This document shows, in pieces, positions 25,455 to 33,564 of a stretch of 64,000 nucleotides of DNA. Position 1 is the first letter of the stretch; each line of letters begins with the position of its first letter. Location of the stretch: contig NZ_OY787457.1 of NCBI RefSeq assembly GCF_963678875.1, forward strand, positions 496,001-560,000, read 5' to 3'. Made by a program: the position numbers and the translations under genes. The notes below the pieces were generated by a model. That model saw nothing but the letters and a program-made list of their open reading frames with translations, did no database searches and had not been told where the DNA came from. Source of the stretch: an uncultured Hyphomonas sp. (GTDB taxonomy: Bacteria; Pseudomonadota; Alphaproteobacteria; Caulobacterales; Hyphomonadaceae).

Positions 25455-25469
25455 GAACAAAAATAGAAC
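25455..25469 (-). promoter_or_regulatory. Alphaproteobacterial LexA (SOS) box of the photolyase gene
   Basis: GAAC (25455-25458), seven bases, GAAC (25466-25469), read as GTTC-N7-GTTC on the gene strand. This is the exact LexA recognition pattern described in alphaproteobacteria. It ends one base before the photolyase ATG, where a bound repressor would block transcription. Confidence 0.65.
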
Positions 25470-25543
25470 ATCCGAGGATGTCTGGCAAGTCCATTGTTTT
25501 TAAGGAGGGTTTTCGTCCGGTCCCGCCTGAGGGGAGTTTTCAA

Positions 25544-25682
25544 CCTGTGGATAAGCCTGTGAATGGATCTGGGGCGGATGGTGGGGCTTTCTATCAGGCG
25601 AATTCTCTCTCTTGTGGGGAGAATCGTTCCGGTTTCGAAACGAATTCAACCTGTGATTTGTGGAGCCCGGGTTATCCACAGG
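25544..25682. promoter_or_regulatory. Pair of inverted DnaA boxes
   Basis: CCTGTGGATAA (25544-25554) and its exact reverse complement TTATCCACAGG (25672-25682) each contain the consensus DnaA box TTATCCACA. The gap is 117 bases. A CcrM-type GANTC site (GAATC, 25621-25625) lies between them. The pair may regulate the flanking genes or titrate DnaA. Confidence 0.55.
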
Positions 25683-25782
25683 CTTCCATACATCCATGGG
25701 TGGTGAGGGGTTCATCGGTGAGATCGGCCGCGCGTACAGGCGCGCGCCTTTGCGGTGTCCGAAGCCGGATTCCCGCCTCGCC

Positions 25783-27120
25783 ATGGAATCGGCCCATCAG
25801 CTGGAACGTCAGGCGCCCGGCCTTTCCGCGCGCCGCACGCTGAGCCCGGACCAGCGCCGCCTGGTGCTCGGCCTGTTCAAACTGCTCGGCGTCGTCACCC
25901 TGCTGATGCCGGACCTGCCCGGCCTCGTGGCCATGCTGGTCTTGCCGCCGCTTTTCCTGGCGATCATCCTGTTCCGTCTGTTCCTGCTGGCTGTCGCGCT
26001 CCGGGCCGGGCGGGAAGACCTGCCGGAGAACAGTGCGGCCACGCCGCTGCTGCCGGTCTATTCCATCCTTGTCGCGCTGAAAGATGAGGCGGCGGTCGTG
26101 CCGCAGCTGGCCAAGGCCATGGCCGCGCTCGAATATCCGCAGGACCGGATTGACCTGAAGCTGCTGGTCGAAGAGGCCGACGTGCTGACACAGGCGGCCG
26201 TGCGGAAGCAGTCCTGGCCAAATGGGGCGGAGCTGGTCGTCATTCCGCCGGGCCGGCCCCAGACAAAGCCGCGTGCCCTCAATTACGGCCTCGCCCGCGC
26301 GCGGGGCACATATGTCGTCGTCTATGATGCCGAAGACCGGCCGCATCCGGCCCAGTTGAAAGCGGCGGTCCGCGCCTTCAATGCGCATGGTTCGGAACTG
26401 GCCTGTGTTCAGGCGCCGCTCGTGGGCTCCCCGGCCAGGGGCGGTTGGCTCGCCCGGCAATGGGCGCTGGAATATGCGATCCAGTTCAGCCTTCTCGTTC
26501 CTGCGCTGGCCTGGCTCGGCCTGCCGGTCGCCCTCGGCGGGACGAGCAATCATTTCCGCCGCACCTCGCTTGTCGCCGCAGGCGGCTGGGACGCCTGGAA
26601 CGTGACCGAGGATGCAGACCTTGGCCTCCGCCTTGCGCGGCTCGGCTATCTGGTCGGCGCGATCCATTCTCCGACGCTGGAGGCGCCGCCGGAGCAGGGA
26701 AGCGTCTGGCTGGCCCAGCGTTCACGCTGGCTGAAAGGCTACATGCAGACCTGGTGCGTTCTGATGCGCGGGGACAGTGAAATCCCGGGCCTGAAGCCTG
26801 GCGCTTTCCTGTCCGTTCAGATGACGCTGGGCGCCGCGATCCTCTCCGCCATGGTCCACGGCCCCTGGGCCTTGTGGTGTCTCACCTGTCTTCTGTTTCC
26901 GGGGGCATCCCTCGGCCCGTTCGGGCTCAGCGCCCTGTGCCTCTCGCTTTTTACCGGTGTCCTGTCGGCGGGGCTCGCCCCCGGACGCTGGAGCTGGCAG
27001 CGCGTGGCCGACATCCTGACCCTGCCGCTTTACTGGCCTCTGCAGACGCTCGCCATGGGGCGGGCCCTGTGGAGCCTTGCCCGCACGCCGCACTACTGGG
27101 CCAAGACACCGCATATCTGA
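25783..27120 (+). CDS. Family-2 glycosyltransferase, membrane-bound
   Basis: The protein (445 residues from this start) has hydrophobic segments near the N-terminus and a cytoplasmic GT-A domain followed by C-terminal membrane segments. Catalytic motifs are VVYDAEDRPHP, the acid in VTEDADLGLRLA, and QRSRWLKGY, the QxxRW signature of processive-type GT2 enzymes such as cellulose or hyaluronan synthases. It probably builds an exopolysaccharide or glycolipid, but the product is unknown. The start is uncertain: ATG 25783 lacks a strong Shine-Dalgarno sequence, and ATG 25696 or GTG 25660 are possible. Confidence 0.82.
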   Translation: MESAHQLERQAPGLSARRTLSPDQRRLVLGLFKLLGVVTLLMPDLPGLVAMLVLPPLFLAIILFRLFLLAVALRAGREDLPENSAATPLLPVYSILVALKDEAAVVPQLAKAMAALEYPQDRIDLKLLVEEADVLTQAAVRKQSWPNGAELVVIPPGRPQTKPRALNYGLARARGTYVVVYDAEDRPHPAQLKAAVRAFNAHGSELACVQAPLVGSPARGGWLARQWALEYAIQFSLLVPALAWLGLPVALGGTSNHFRRTSLVAAGGWDAWNVTEDADLGLRLARLGYLVGAIHSPTLEAPPEQGSVWLAQRSRWLKGYMQTWCVLMRGDSEIPGLKPGAFLSVQMTLGAAILSAMVHGPWALWCLTCLLFPGASLGPFGLSALCLSLFTGVLSAGLAPGRWSWQRVADILTLPLYWPLQTLAMGRALWSLARTPHYWAKTPHI

Positions 27121-27195
27121 CCCAGCGGTAGCGCTTGGCTCAGCCGCTGCGGCGGAATAGGGTTCCCACCTGTCATATCTAATAGGGAGACCGCC

Positions 27196-28410
27196 ATGGC
27201 CGACACTGCCGTCGACGAGCTCGAGACCTTCCGCGCAGAGACGCGGTCCTGGCTCGAAGAAAACTGCCCGCCCGCTATGCGTACGCCAATGAAGGACGAT
27301 GAGATCGTCTGGGGCGGCAAGCGCGAGAAGTTCAAGAACCCGGACTCGAAAGTCTGGCTGGAGCGGATGGCTGAAAAAGGCTGGACCGCACCGCAATGGC
27401 CGAAGAAATATGGCGGCGGCGGCCTCTCCCCGGCCGAGGCCCGTGTGCTGCAGCAGGAGATGAGCCGCATCAAGGCGCGCCAGCCGCTGTTCTCGTTCGG
27501 TCTCTGGATGTTCGGCCCGGCCCTGCTGGAGTTCGGCAACGAAGAACAGAAGCAGCGCTTCATTCCGGACATCATCCATGGCCGTACCCGCTGGTGCCAG
27601 GGCTATTCCGAGCCGGGCGCCGGCTCTGACCTCGCGGACCTGCAGACGCGCTGTGAGGACAAGGGCGATCATTACCTGATCAACGGCCAGAAGGTGTGGA
27701 CCTCCTACGCCGACCAGGCCGACTGGATCTTCTGCCTCGTGCGCACCGACACGAGCGTGAAGCATGAGGGCATCAGCTTCATCCTGTTCGACATGGAAAG
27801 CCCCGGCGTCGAAGCCCGCCCGATCCTGCTGATCTCCGGCGAGAGCCCGTTCTGCGAAACCTTCTTCACCGATGTGAAGGTTCCGAAGGACCAACTGGTC
27901 GGCGACGTGAATGGCGGCTGGCAGATCGCGAAACGCCTGCTGCAGTTCGAACGCTCGTCCATTTCCGCCGGCGGCTTCGGCGGTACGGGTGGTTCCGGTA
28001 TCATGGGTCCGGAAGACTATGCCAAGCAGCATATTGGCACCGACAGCGATGGCCGCCTTCTGGACGGCGACCTGCGCGGCCGCATCACCGATCACAAGAT
28101 GTACGCCAAGGCCTTCAGCCTGACCGTGCAGCGCCAGGCCGAACAGGCCAAGGCCGGACAGGCCGTCAGCCACACCGCGTCGATCCTGAAATACGGCGCC
28201 GCCAAGATGAACCAGGACCGTCATGAGCTTCTGGTCGAGGCGCTCGGCTCCGAAGGGCTCGGCTGGGAAGGGGAGGGCTTCGACCCGACCGCGAAGAAAG
28301 TCACTCGCCAGTGGCTGCGCTCGAAAGGCAACTCCATCGAGGGCGGCACCAGCGAGATCAACCTCAACGTCATCTCCAAGCGCGTGCTTGGCCTGAAAGA
28401 CCATCAGTAA
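27196..28410 (+). CDS. Acyl-CoA dehydrogenase, large subunit of a probable heteromeric pair
   Basis: A 404-residue flavoprotein of the acyl-CoA dehydrogenase family, which makes the alpha-beta double bond in fatty acyl- or steroid-side-chain CoA. Visible parts are WCQGYSEPGAGSDLADLQT (FAD/substrate loop), KVWTSYADQADW and the C-terminal GNSIEGGTSEINLNVI that carries the usual FAD-contact and catalytic-Glu region. It is followed 33 bases later by a second, smaller dehydrogenase that lacks that C-terminal motif. This recalls the alpha2-beta2 ChsE4-ChsE5-type enzymes, in which one subunit supplies the base. AGGGAG precedes the ATG. Confidence 0.9.
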   Translation: MADTAVDELETFRAETRSWLEENCPPAMRTPMKDDEIVWGGKREKFKNPDSKVWLERMAEKGWTAPQWPKKYGGGGLSPAEARVLQQEMSRIKARQPLFSFGLWMFGPALLEFGNEEQKQRFIPDIIHGRTRWCQGYSEPGAGSDLADLQTRCEDKGDHYLINGQKVWTSYADQADWIFCLVRTDTSVKHEGISFILFDMESPGVEARPILLISGESPFCETFFTDVKVPKDQLVGDVNGGWQIAKRLLQFERSSISAGGFGGTGGSGIMGPEDYAKQHIGTDSDGRLLDGDLRGRITDHKMYAKAFSLTVQRQAEQAKAGQAVSHTASILKYGAAKMNQDRHELLVEALGSEGLGWEGEGFDPTAKKVTRQWLRSKGNSIEGGTSEINLNVISKRVLGLKDHQ

Positions 28411-28443
28411 GCCGACGGCAGAAGAATACAGGAGATAAACAAC

Positions 28444-29580
28444 ATGACCTTCCTTCTGACTGAAGACCAGGACATGCTGCGCGAAACGGCGATGGCGTTT
28501 GCGCGTGACGAACTGCCGGTAACGCACCTGCGCGCCCTGCGCGACAGCGGTGCAAACGGCAAGGACCCGGCCACCCGCCAGAAACTGGCGGAGCTTGGCT
28601 TCTTCGGCGTGATCGTGCCGGAAGAGCCGGGCGGCGAACATTTCGGCCTGGTCGGCCTTGGCCAGATCCTTGAGGCGCAGGGGCGCACGCTGGCCGCAAC
28701 GCCGCTGCTGCAGACGGCGCTGATCGGTGCCAGTGCGATCCAGCTGGGCGGCAGCCCGGCGCAGCAGGCCGAATGGCTGCCGAAGATCGCCGGCGGCGAT
28801 GTGACCTTCGCACTCGCGCTTGATGAAAGTGCGCATTTCAATCCGCTGAATGTCGCCACCGAAGCCGAGCGCAACGGGCAGGGCTACACGCTGAACGGCG
28901 AGAAGCGCTACGTGCCAGACGGGCATCATGCCGACATGCTGATTGTCGTCGCCCGTACGTTTGGCGAAGCGGGTGATCGTCACGGCCTGTCGCTGTTCCT
29001 CGTGCCGACGGATGCAAAGGGCGTCTCCATCCAGGAACTGAAGACGGCGGACAGCCATGGCGCCGCGCACATCACCTTCACCGACGTGATGGTGGGCGAA
29101 GGTGCCCTGATCGGTGCAGCCGATGAAGGCGCAGACGTGCTGGAGCCGGTTCTGGACCGCGCAGCCATCGGCCAGGCGGCCGAGATGCTGGGCTCTTCGC
29201 AGGCTGCGTTCGAGATGACGCTGGAATACCTGCAGAGCCGCAAACAGTTCGGCCAGCTGATCGGCTCGTTCCAGTCGCTGCAGCACCGTGCAGCCAAGAT
29301 GTTCACTGAACTTGAGATGACGCGGTCCTGCGTCGCAGCTGCTTTGTCGGCTGTCGATGAAGGCAAGACCAATGTGTCTGAACTCGCCAGCCTCGCAAAA
29401 GCGAAAGCCAGCGAACTGGTGCATCTTGTCTCGAACGAATGCGTGCAGATGCATGGCGGCATCGGCATGACCGATGTGGCAGACCCCGGTCTCTACATGA
29501 AGCGCGCCCGCGCGCAGGAAGCCATGTATGGTTCGGCCAGCTGGCACCGCGATCGCTATGCCAAGCTGAACGGCTACTAG
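28444..29580 (+). CDS. Acyl-CoA dehydrogenase, small subunit of a probable heteromeric pair
   Basis: This 378-residue protein has the acyl-CoA dehydrogenase fold (GEKRYVPDGHHADMLIVVA, LEYLQSRKQFGQLIGSFQSL, and VQMHGGIGMTDVADPGLYMK). It ends AMYGSASWHRDRYAKL without the EGGTSEI stretch of its partner. That fits a non-catalytic or half-site subunit of a heterotetramer, although a separate enzyme is possible. It is the second gene of the operon, closed by a strong terminator. The substrate is not known. Confidence 0.88.
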   Translation: MTFLLTEDQDMLRETAMAFARDELPVTHLRALRDSGANGKDPATRQKLAELGFFGVIVPEEPGGEHFGLVGLGQILEAQGRTLAATPLLQTALIGASAIQLGGSPAQQAEWLPKIAGGDVTFALALDESAHFNPLNVATEAERNGQGYTLNGEKRYVPDGHHADMLIVVARTFGEAGDRHGLSLFLVPTDAKGVSIQELKTADSHGAAHITFTDVMVGEGALIGAADEGADVLEPVLDRAAIGQAAEMLGSSQAAFEMTLEYLQSRKQFGQLIGSFQSLQHRAAKMFTELEMTRSCVAAALSAVDEGKTNVSELASLAKAKASELVHLVSNECVQMHGGIGMTDVADPGLYMKRARAQEAMYGSASWHRDRYAKLNGY

Positions 29581-29606
29581 GCCGAACGGTCATAGCGACC
29601 AAAAAG

Positions 29607-29641
29607 AAAGCCGGGCGCAGCGAAAGCTGGCCCGGCTTTTT
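29607..29641. terminator. Bidirectional terminator between the acyl-CoA dehydrogenase operon and DUF2853
   Basis: A 10-bp stem (AAAGCCGGGC, 29607-29616, with GCCCGGCTTT, 29630-29639) has a 13-base loop, followed by T-run 29637-29641 and preceded by A-run 29601-29605. Confidence 0.9.
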
Positions 29642-29659
29642 CCGTTTCCGGAAGATCGC

Positions 29660-30079
29660 TTACTTCAGCGCAGAACCTTTGCGCAGAGCTTTGGCGACGA
29701 GGTAGTAGACGACCGGACGGTGCTTGGCGCGAACCGAGCGGCCGTATTTTTCGATGGCTTCGGCAAGGGCCGCATCAGCCTTGGCTTCGTCGGTGACGCC
29801 AAGCTTCTTCGCAATGAAGGTTTTCTTGATGCGGGCCATTTCGTCTTTCGACGAAGCAGCAACCGTTGCGGAGTCGGATTTGTAGATGGACGGACCGCAA
29901 GCCTTCACGGCACCTTCGAGAAGGGCCATGTCCGGACGAGCTTCACCAACCTTCTCTTTGAGGTCGGCGACATACTTTTCCATCAGGACTTCTTTTTTGG
30001 ACGGCTCTTTCGCCGGCTTGGTCACTGCCGGAGCAGCAGCCTTTTTCGGCGCCGCAGCTTTCTTGGTAGCTTTTGCCAT
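29660..30079 (-). CDS. DUF2853 protein with a Lys/Ala/Pro-rich N-terminus
   Basis: The 139-residue protein has a C-terminal DUF2853 domain of about 105 residues: MEKYVADLKEKVG, CGPSIYKSDSATVA, and AIEKYGRSVRAKHRPVVYYL. The function of the family is unknown. The first 30 residues are a low-complexity tail of Lys, Ala and Pro (KATKKAAAPKKAAAP), like histone-H1-type tails, which suggests contact with nucleic acid. Such an extension is not part of the typical 100-residue domain. It is monocistronic, and the ATG has GGAG 12 bases upstream. Confidence 0.85.
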   Translation of the reverse strand: MAKATKKAAAPKKAAAPAVTKPAKEPSKKEVLMEKYVADLKEKVGEARPDMALLEGAVKACGPSIYKSDSATVAASSKDEMARIKKTFIAKKLGVTDEAKADAALAEAIEKYGRSVRAKHRPVVYYLVAKALRKGSALK

Positions 30080-30413
30080 GGGAGTGTCTCCTCTATGGGC
30101 CCGACGGACGGGCGTGTTTTCAGATTACGCAGCACTTGTTCACGAATCAAAACGAAACGCAAAACACCCAAGGCATGATTTCCACAGGGACACAACCCTT
30201 GGCGATGAGGAATCGCGCAAGGGTGCGTATTTTTATTTACTCCGTATCCGGACTTTGTGTCCGGTTGCGAAAAGATCATGCAGCTGGAACGTGTCGCCAT
30301 GACTGGCAACGGGAGATGCAGAAGAAGATTAAGCCTGCGCGCAAGTCTTCCCCATGCGGGCCGACGCAGTTAGGCTGCAAAACAGGGAAGCGGTCGGGAG
30401 GCGCCGGACACCC
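30080..30413. other. Intergenic region with two consecutive hairpins
   Basis: The 334 bases between DUF2853 and the FMN-binding glutamate-synthase gene contain two inverted repeats. The first is ACCCTTG (30195-30201) and CAAGGGT (30218-30224) with an inner CGAT/ATCG stem, followed by TATTTTTATTTA. The second is CCGGAC (30248-30253) and GTCCGG (30259-30264). They could be a small RNA with its terminator or part of a leader. Promoters for both genes must also lie here. Confidence 0.35.
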
Positions 30414-32006
30414 ATGTCACGTTATTCAGTTCTTATCCTTGTTGCGCTTGCGTGTGCCGCCGGCGTTTATTTCTGGCCAACAGGCGCGGTTGCACAAAGC
30501 ACAGCCATCATTGCCGGACTCGTCACCCTGCTGGGTATTTCGGATCTGATCCAGAAACGTCATACGCTGTGGCGCAACTATCCGCTTCTTTCGCGCGTGC
30601 GCTGGGTGGCGGAAGAGATGCGGCCCTTCCTGCGCTCCTATGTCGTGGAGAGCGAGACCGAAGGCAAACCCTTCAATCACGAAGAACGCGCGATGATGTA
30701 CCGCCGCGCGAAAGATGTGACGTCTGTCGAACCCTTCGGCAGCCATATGGAGATCGACCGTCCGCCTTATGAATGGCTCGCCCATTCCATGGCGGCGGTG
30801 CATTGCGAGGAAACCGATCCGCGCGTCATGGTCGGCGCGCCGGGGACGTCGCAGCCTTATTCCGCCAGCGTCTTCAACATCTCCGCGATGAGTTTCGGAT
30901 CGCTGGGCTCGAACGCCATCGAGGCCTTGTCGACGGGTGCGAAGAAAGGCGGCTTCTATCACGACACGGGCGAAGGCTCGGTCTCGCGTTATCACCGCAA
31001 GGGCGGGGCAGATCTCGTCTGGGAACTCGGCTCCGGCTATTTCGGCTGCCGCGGGTCTGACGGACGTTTCGATCCGGAGCGTTTCAAAGACGTCGCCGCC
31101 GACCCGCAGGTCAAAATGATCGAGATCAAACTCAGCCAGGGTGCAAAGCCCGGCCATGGCGGTGTGTTGCCTGGCTCGAAGGTAACGGAAGCAATTGCCG
31201 AAGCGCGCGGCATCAAGGTTGGCGAGACCTGTGTCTCACCGCCCGCGCATTCGGCCTTCTCGACGCCTGTCGAAATGATGGAGTTCGTCGCGAAGCTGCG
31301 CGAGCTGTCGGGCGGCAAGCCGGTGGGCGCGAAATTCGCGGTCGGCAATCGCTGGGAAGTGCTGGCGCTTTGCAAGGCGATGCTGAAGACCGGCATCCTG
31401 CTCGACTTCATGGTTGTCGATGGCGGGGAAGGCGGCACAGGCGCAGCGCCTGCGGAATTCCTGGACCATGTCGGCGCGCCTTTGCGACAGGGGCTGGTCC
31501 TGACACGGAACGCGCTGGTCGGCACGGGCCTGAAAGACGAAGTGCGTCTTGCCTGTTCGGGCAAACAGGTCAGCGCCTTTGCGATAGCGTCTTCCATGGC
31601 GCTCGGTGCGGATTGGGTGAACACGGCGCGTGGTTTCATGTTCGCGCTTGGCTGTATCCAGTCGCTGAACTGCCACAACAATCATTGCCCGACCGGCATC
31701 GCCACGCAGGACCCGATGCGCCAGCACGGGCTGGACGTCGCAGACAAGGCCGTGCGCGTTGCGAACTTCCATCGCAACACGGTCAAGGCACTGATGGAAG
31801 TGGTTGGCGCGGCCGGCTGCAAGCATCCCGGCGAACTGACGCCGCGCCACATTATGCACCGGGTGACGGAAGACATCGTGCGCCCGGCAGACGAAGCCTA
31901 TGACCTGCTGCATCGCGGCCAGCTCCTGTCCGATGCATCCGGCACGCACCTCGCCAGCGAATGGTCGATGGCGCAGGCCGACAGTTTCAAACCGGCAGGT
32001 TATTAG
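30414..32006 (+). CDS. FMN-binding glutamate synthase family protein
   Basis: This 530-residue protein has one or two hydrophobic segments at its N-terminus (about 4-40) and then the glutamate-synthase-type alpha/beta barrel with its FMN site (NISAMSFGSLGSNAIEALS, VVDGGEGGTGAAP, FMFALGCIQSLNCHNNHCPTG). The cysteines CIQSLNCHNNHC may hold a [3Fe-4S] cluster as in GltB. It lacks the GltB glutaminase domain, so glutamate synthesis from glutamine is not implied. The reaction of these stand-alone proteins is unknown to me. The ATG at 30414 is 6 bases beyond GGGAGG-like sequence. Confidence 0.86.
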   Translation: MSRYSVLILVALACAAGVYFWPTGAVAQSTAIIAGLVTLLGISDLIQKRHTLWRNYPLLSRVRWVAEEMRPFLRSYVVESETEGKPFNHEERAMMYRRAKDVTSVEPFGSHMEIDRPPYEWLAHSMAAVHCEETDPRVMVGAPGTSQPYSASVFNISAMSFGSLGSNAIEALSTGAKKGGFYHDTGEGSVSRYHRKGGADLVWELGSGYFGCRGSDGRFDPERFKDVAADPQVKMIEIKLSQGAKPGHGGVLPGSKVTEAIAEARGIKVGETCVSPPAHSAFSTPVEMMEFVAKLRELSGGKPVGAKFAVGNRWEVLALCKAMLKTGILLDFMVVDGGEGGTGAAPAEFLDHVGAPLRQGLVLTRNALVGTGLKDEVRLACSGKQVSAFAIASSMALGADWVNTARGFMFALGCIQSLNCHNNHCPTGIATQDPMRQHGLDVADKAVRVANFHRNTVKALMEVVGAAGCKHPGELTPRHIMHRVTEDIVRPADEAYDLLHRGQLLSDASGTHLASEWSMAQADSFKPAGY

Positions 32007-32011
32007 CGCCG

Positions 32012-32839
32012 ATGCGCTGGATCGTGCGCTGGATCTCTCCGATCCTTGTGGCGGCGCTGGCGGCGTTCGGCGTGTTCCTGCTGGCCGTCGTCACCAAACA
32101 GCCGCGCCATGACCGGGACTGGTACCCCCACCTCTCGCGCCTGCCGCACGTCGCGCTGCAGGACGGCACTTTCTCCATCGCGCCCTATGGTGACTGGACG
32201 TATACGGAAGATGGTCCGGACGAGATGGTGTGGAGCGCAGTGCCGCCGCATCGTATCGCGGATGTGCGCCGCGTCTGGTTCGTCATGGAACCGCATCCGG
32301 GCCTCGCCGTGATGGCGCATACCTTCGTCATGTTCGAATTCGGGGAAGGGGATCTTGTCGGCCTCACCATCGAGGCGCGCAAGGAAACGCGCGAAACCTA
32401 TTCGGCGCCGCGGGGCACCTTCAACAAGTTCGAGCTCATGTACTATTGGGCGAGCCCGCGGGACCTGATGACCCGCCGCGCCGTGATGATGGACCGCGAG
32501 CTCTACATGTATCCGCTGCAGCTCAGCCAGGCGGAAGCGGAGGCCTATCTCACCTCGCTGCTGGAGAAGACGGCCTCGATCGAACAGCGCCCGCGCTTCT
32601 ACAACACGCTGGCGTCGAACTGCACGAATGAGCTCGCCAAGGCGGCGGACATTCCCTGGCACCCGGCCTTCATCCTGACCGGCGGGGCCGACAGGGCGCT
32701 GCACCTGCGGGACCGTTTCGCAGGCGAGGGCCGTTTCGAGGAGGTGCGCGCCAGGGCGCGGGTCGATGCCTGCGTGCGGGAGAACGCGTCTCTGCCTCAG
32801 GCGGCATTCAACGCCGCGCTGGTCGCCTGCGCGGAATGA
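32012..32839 (+). CDS. DUF4105 membrane-anchored protein
   Basis: A 275-residue protein with one N-terminal membrane segment (about 8-27) and an extracytoplasmic DUF4105 domain. The domain signatures are RRVWFVMEPHPG, FEFGEGDLVGLTIEARKE and the conserved FYNTLASNCTNELA with a Cys. The family is widespread and unassigned, and a papain-like fold has been suggested for the Cys/His pattern. It follows the FMN-binding protein with only five bases between them, so they are cotranscribed. A terminator hairpin follows. Confidence 0.8.
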   Translation: MRWIVRWISPILVAALAAFGVFLLAVVTKQPRHDRDWYPHLSRLPHVALQDGTFSIAPYGDWTYTEDGPDEMVWSAVPPHRIADVRRVWFVMEPHPGLAVMAHTFVMFEFGEGDLVGLTIEARKETRETYSAPRGTFNKFELMYYWASPRDLMTRRAVMMDRELYMYPLQLSQAEAEAYLTSLLEKTASIEQRPRFYNTLASNCTNELAKAADIPWHPAFILTGGADRALHLRDRFAGEGRFEEVRARARVDACVRENASLPQAAFNAALVACAE

Positions 32840-32861
32840 AAAAAAGCGCCCCAGGGGGCGC
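32838..32861. terminator. Terminator between DUF4105 and bacterioferritin genes
   Basis: GCGCCCC (32846-32852) pairs with GGGGCGC (32855-32861) with a 2-base loop. On the minus strand it is followed by a run of T residues, so it ends bfr transcripts best. On the plus strand it has a weak T tract. Confidence 0.8.
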
Positions 32862-32872
32862 CTCTTCCTGAT

Positions 32873-32916
32873 CTATATACGGTGTATACACGGCGTATAT
32901 ATTGGATTCTATATGG
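32873..32916. repeat. AT-rich 11-base direct repeats / nested palindrome
   Basis: Units near 32874-32906 read TATATACGGTG, TATACACGGCG and TATATATTGGA, each 11 bases long. A 10-base palindrome GTGTATACAC lies within (32882-32891), flanked by TATATACG and CGTATATA arms. The site lies between the convergent DUF4105 and bfr genes and has no assigned role. Confidence 0.5.
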
Positions 32917-32922
32917 TGCCGG

Positions 32923-33411
32923 TCAGCCTTCCGGGGACGCATTCGCCTCGGACTGGAGCATGGTGTAGCGCTCGATCCCAATGCGCTCGATCAGCTCGAA
33001 CTGGGTTTCGATATAGTCGACATGTTCTTCCTCATTGTGGAGGATCTTGCCGAACAGGTCGCGGCTCACATAGTCCTGAATGGACTCGCAATAGGCCATG
33101 GCTTCGCGCAGCAGCGGGATCGCCATGTTCTCGAGCTTCAGGTCGCATTCGAGGATTTCCTGGACGCTCTCGCCGATGTGGAGCTTGCCCAGATCCTGCA
33201 GATTCGGCAGGCCGCCGACGAACAGGACGCGCTGGATCAGCCAGTCGGCATGCTCCATTTCCTCGATCGATTCCTTGTATTCCTTGTCGCCCAGCTTCGA
33301 GACGCCCCAATCGTGCAGCATCCGGGAGTGCAGGAAATACTGGTTGATCGCGGTGAGCTCGTTCTTCAGCGCCTTGTTCAGGTATTCGATGACCTTCTTG
33401 TCGCCTTTCAT
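32923..33411 (-). CDS. bfr: Bacterioferritin
   Basis: The 162-residue haem-containing ferritin stores iron in a 24-subunit cage. The diiron ferroxidase ligands sit at the same positions as in E. coli Bfr: Glu18, Glu51, His54, Glu94, Glu127 and His130. The haem-ligand Met52 is also present (EEMEHAD). AAGGAG precedes the ATG. Two inverted repeats lie upstream: AACAGTC/GACTGTT (33517-33533) and TACGT/ACGTA (33433-33447). They could be operator sites. The bfd gene, which recovers iron from the cage, is the next gene upstream. Confidence 0.97.
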   Translation of the reverse strand: MKGDKKVIEYLNKALKNELTAINQYFLHSRMLHDWGVSKLGDKEYKESIEEMEHADWLIQRVLFVGGLPNLQDLGKLHIGESVQEILECDLKLENMAIPLLREAMAYCESIQDYVSRDLFGKILHNEEEHVDYIETQFELIERIGIERYTMLQSEANASPEG

Positions 33412-33564
33412 GGGGGAGCTCCTTCAATAGCTTACGTGAATGTACGTAGCAGATAGGCCGATTGGAGCTGCGCCGCAAGAAAAATCCAATTAAATCAATT
33501 GCATATGAGAGTGCGAAACAGTCTCAGACTGTTCCGGAAAATCCAGCAATACCAGTAGGTTGCC

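Larger units (their letters stand above)
25454..25782. other. Photolyase-glycosyltransferase intergenic region
   Basis: This 329-base divergent spacer holds the LexA box, two perfect DnaA boxes in opposite orientation, and presumably both promoters. The glycosyltransferase start is uncertain, and its open frame (GTG 25660, ATG 25696 or ATG 25783) extends into the right part. Confidence 0.6.

Noticed and set aside
25454..25782. Chromosomal replication origin
   Set aside because: Two DnaA boxes are present, but no dense cluster, no strong AT-rich unwinding stretch, and none of the usual origin-flanking genes.
26722..29547. A 941-codon open frame on the minus strand opposite the glycosyltransferase end and both acyl-CoA dehydrogenases
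   Set aside because: It is antisense to well-recognised genes, has no family features and an His/Arg/Gln-rich composition typical of GC-rich shadow frames.
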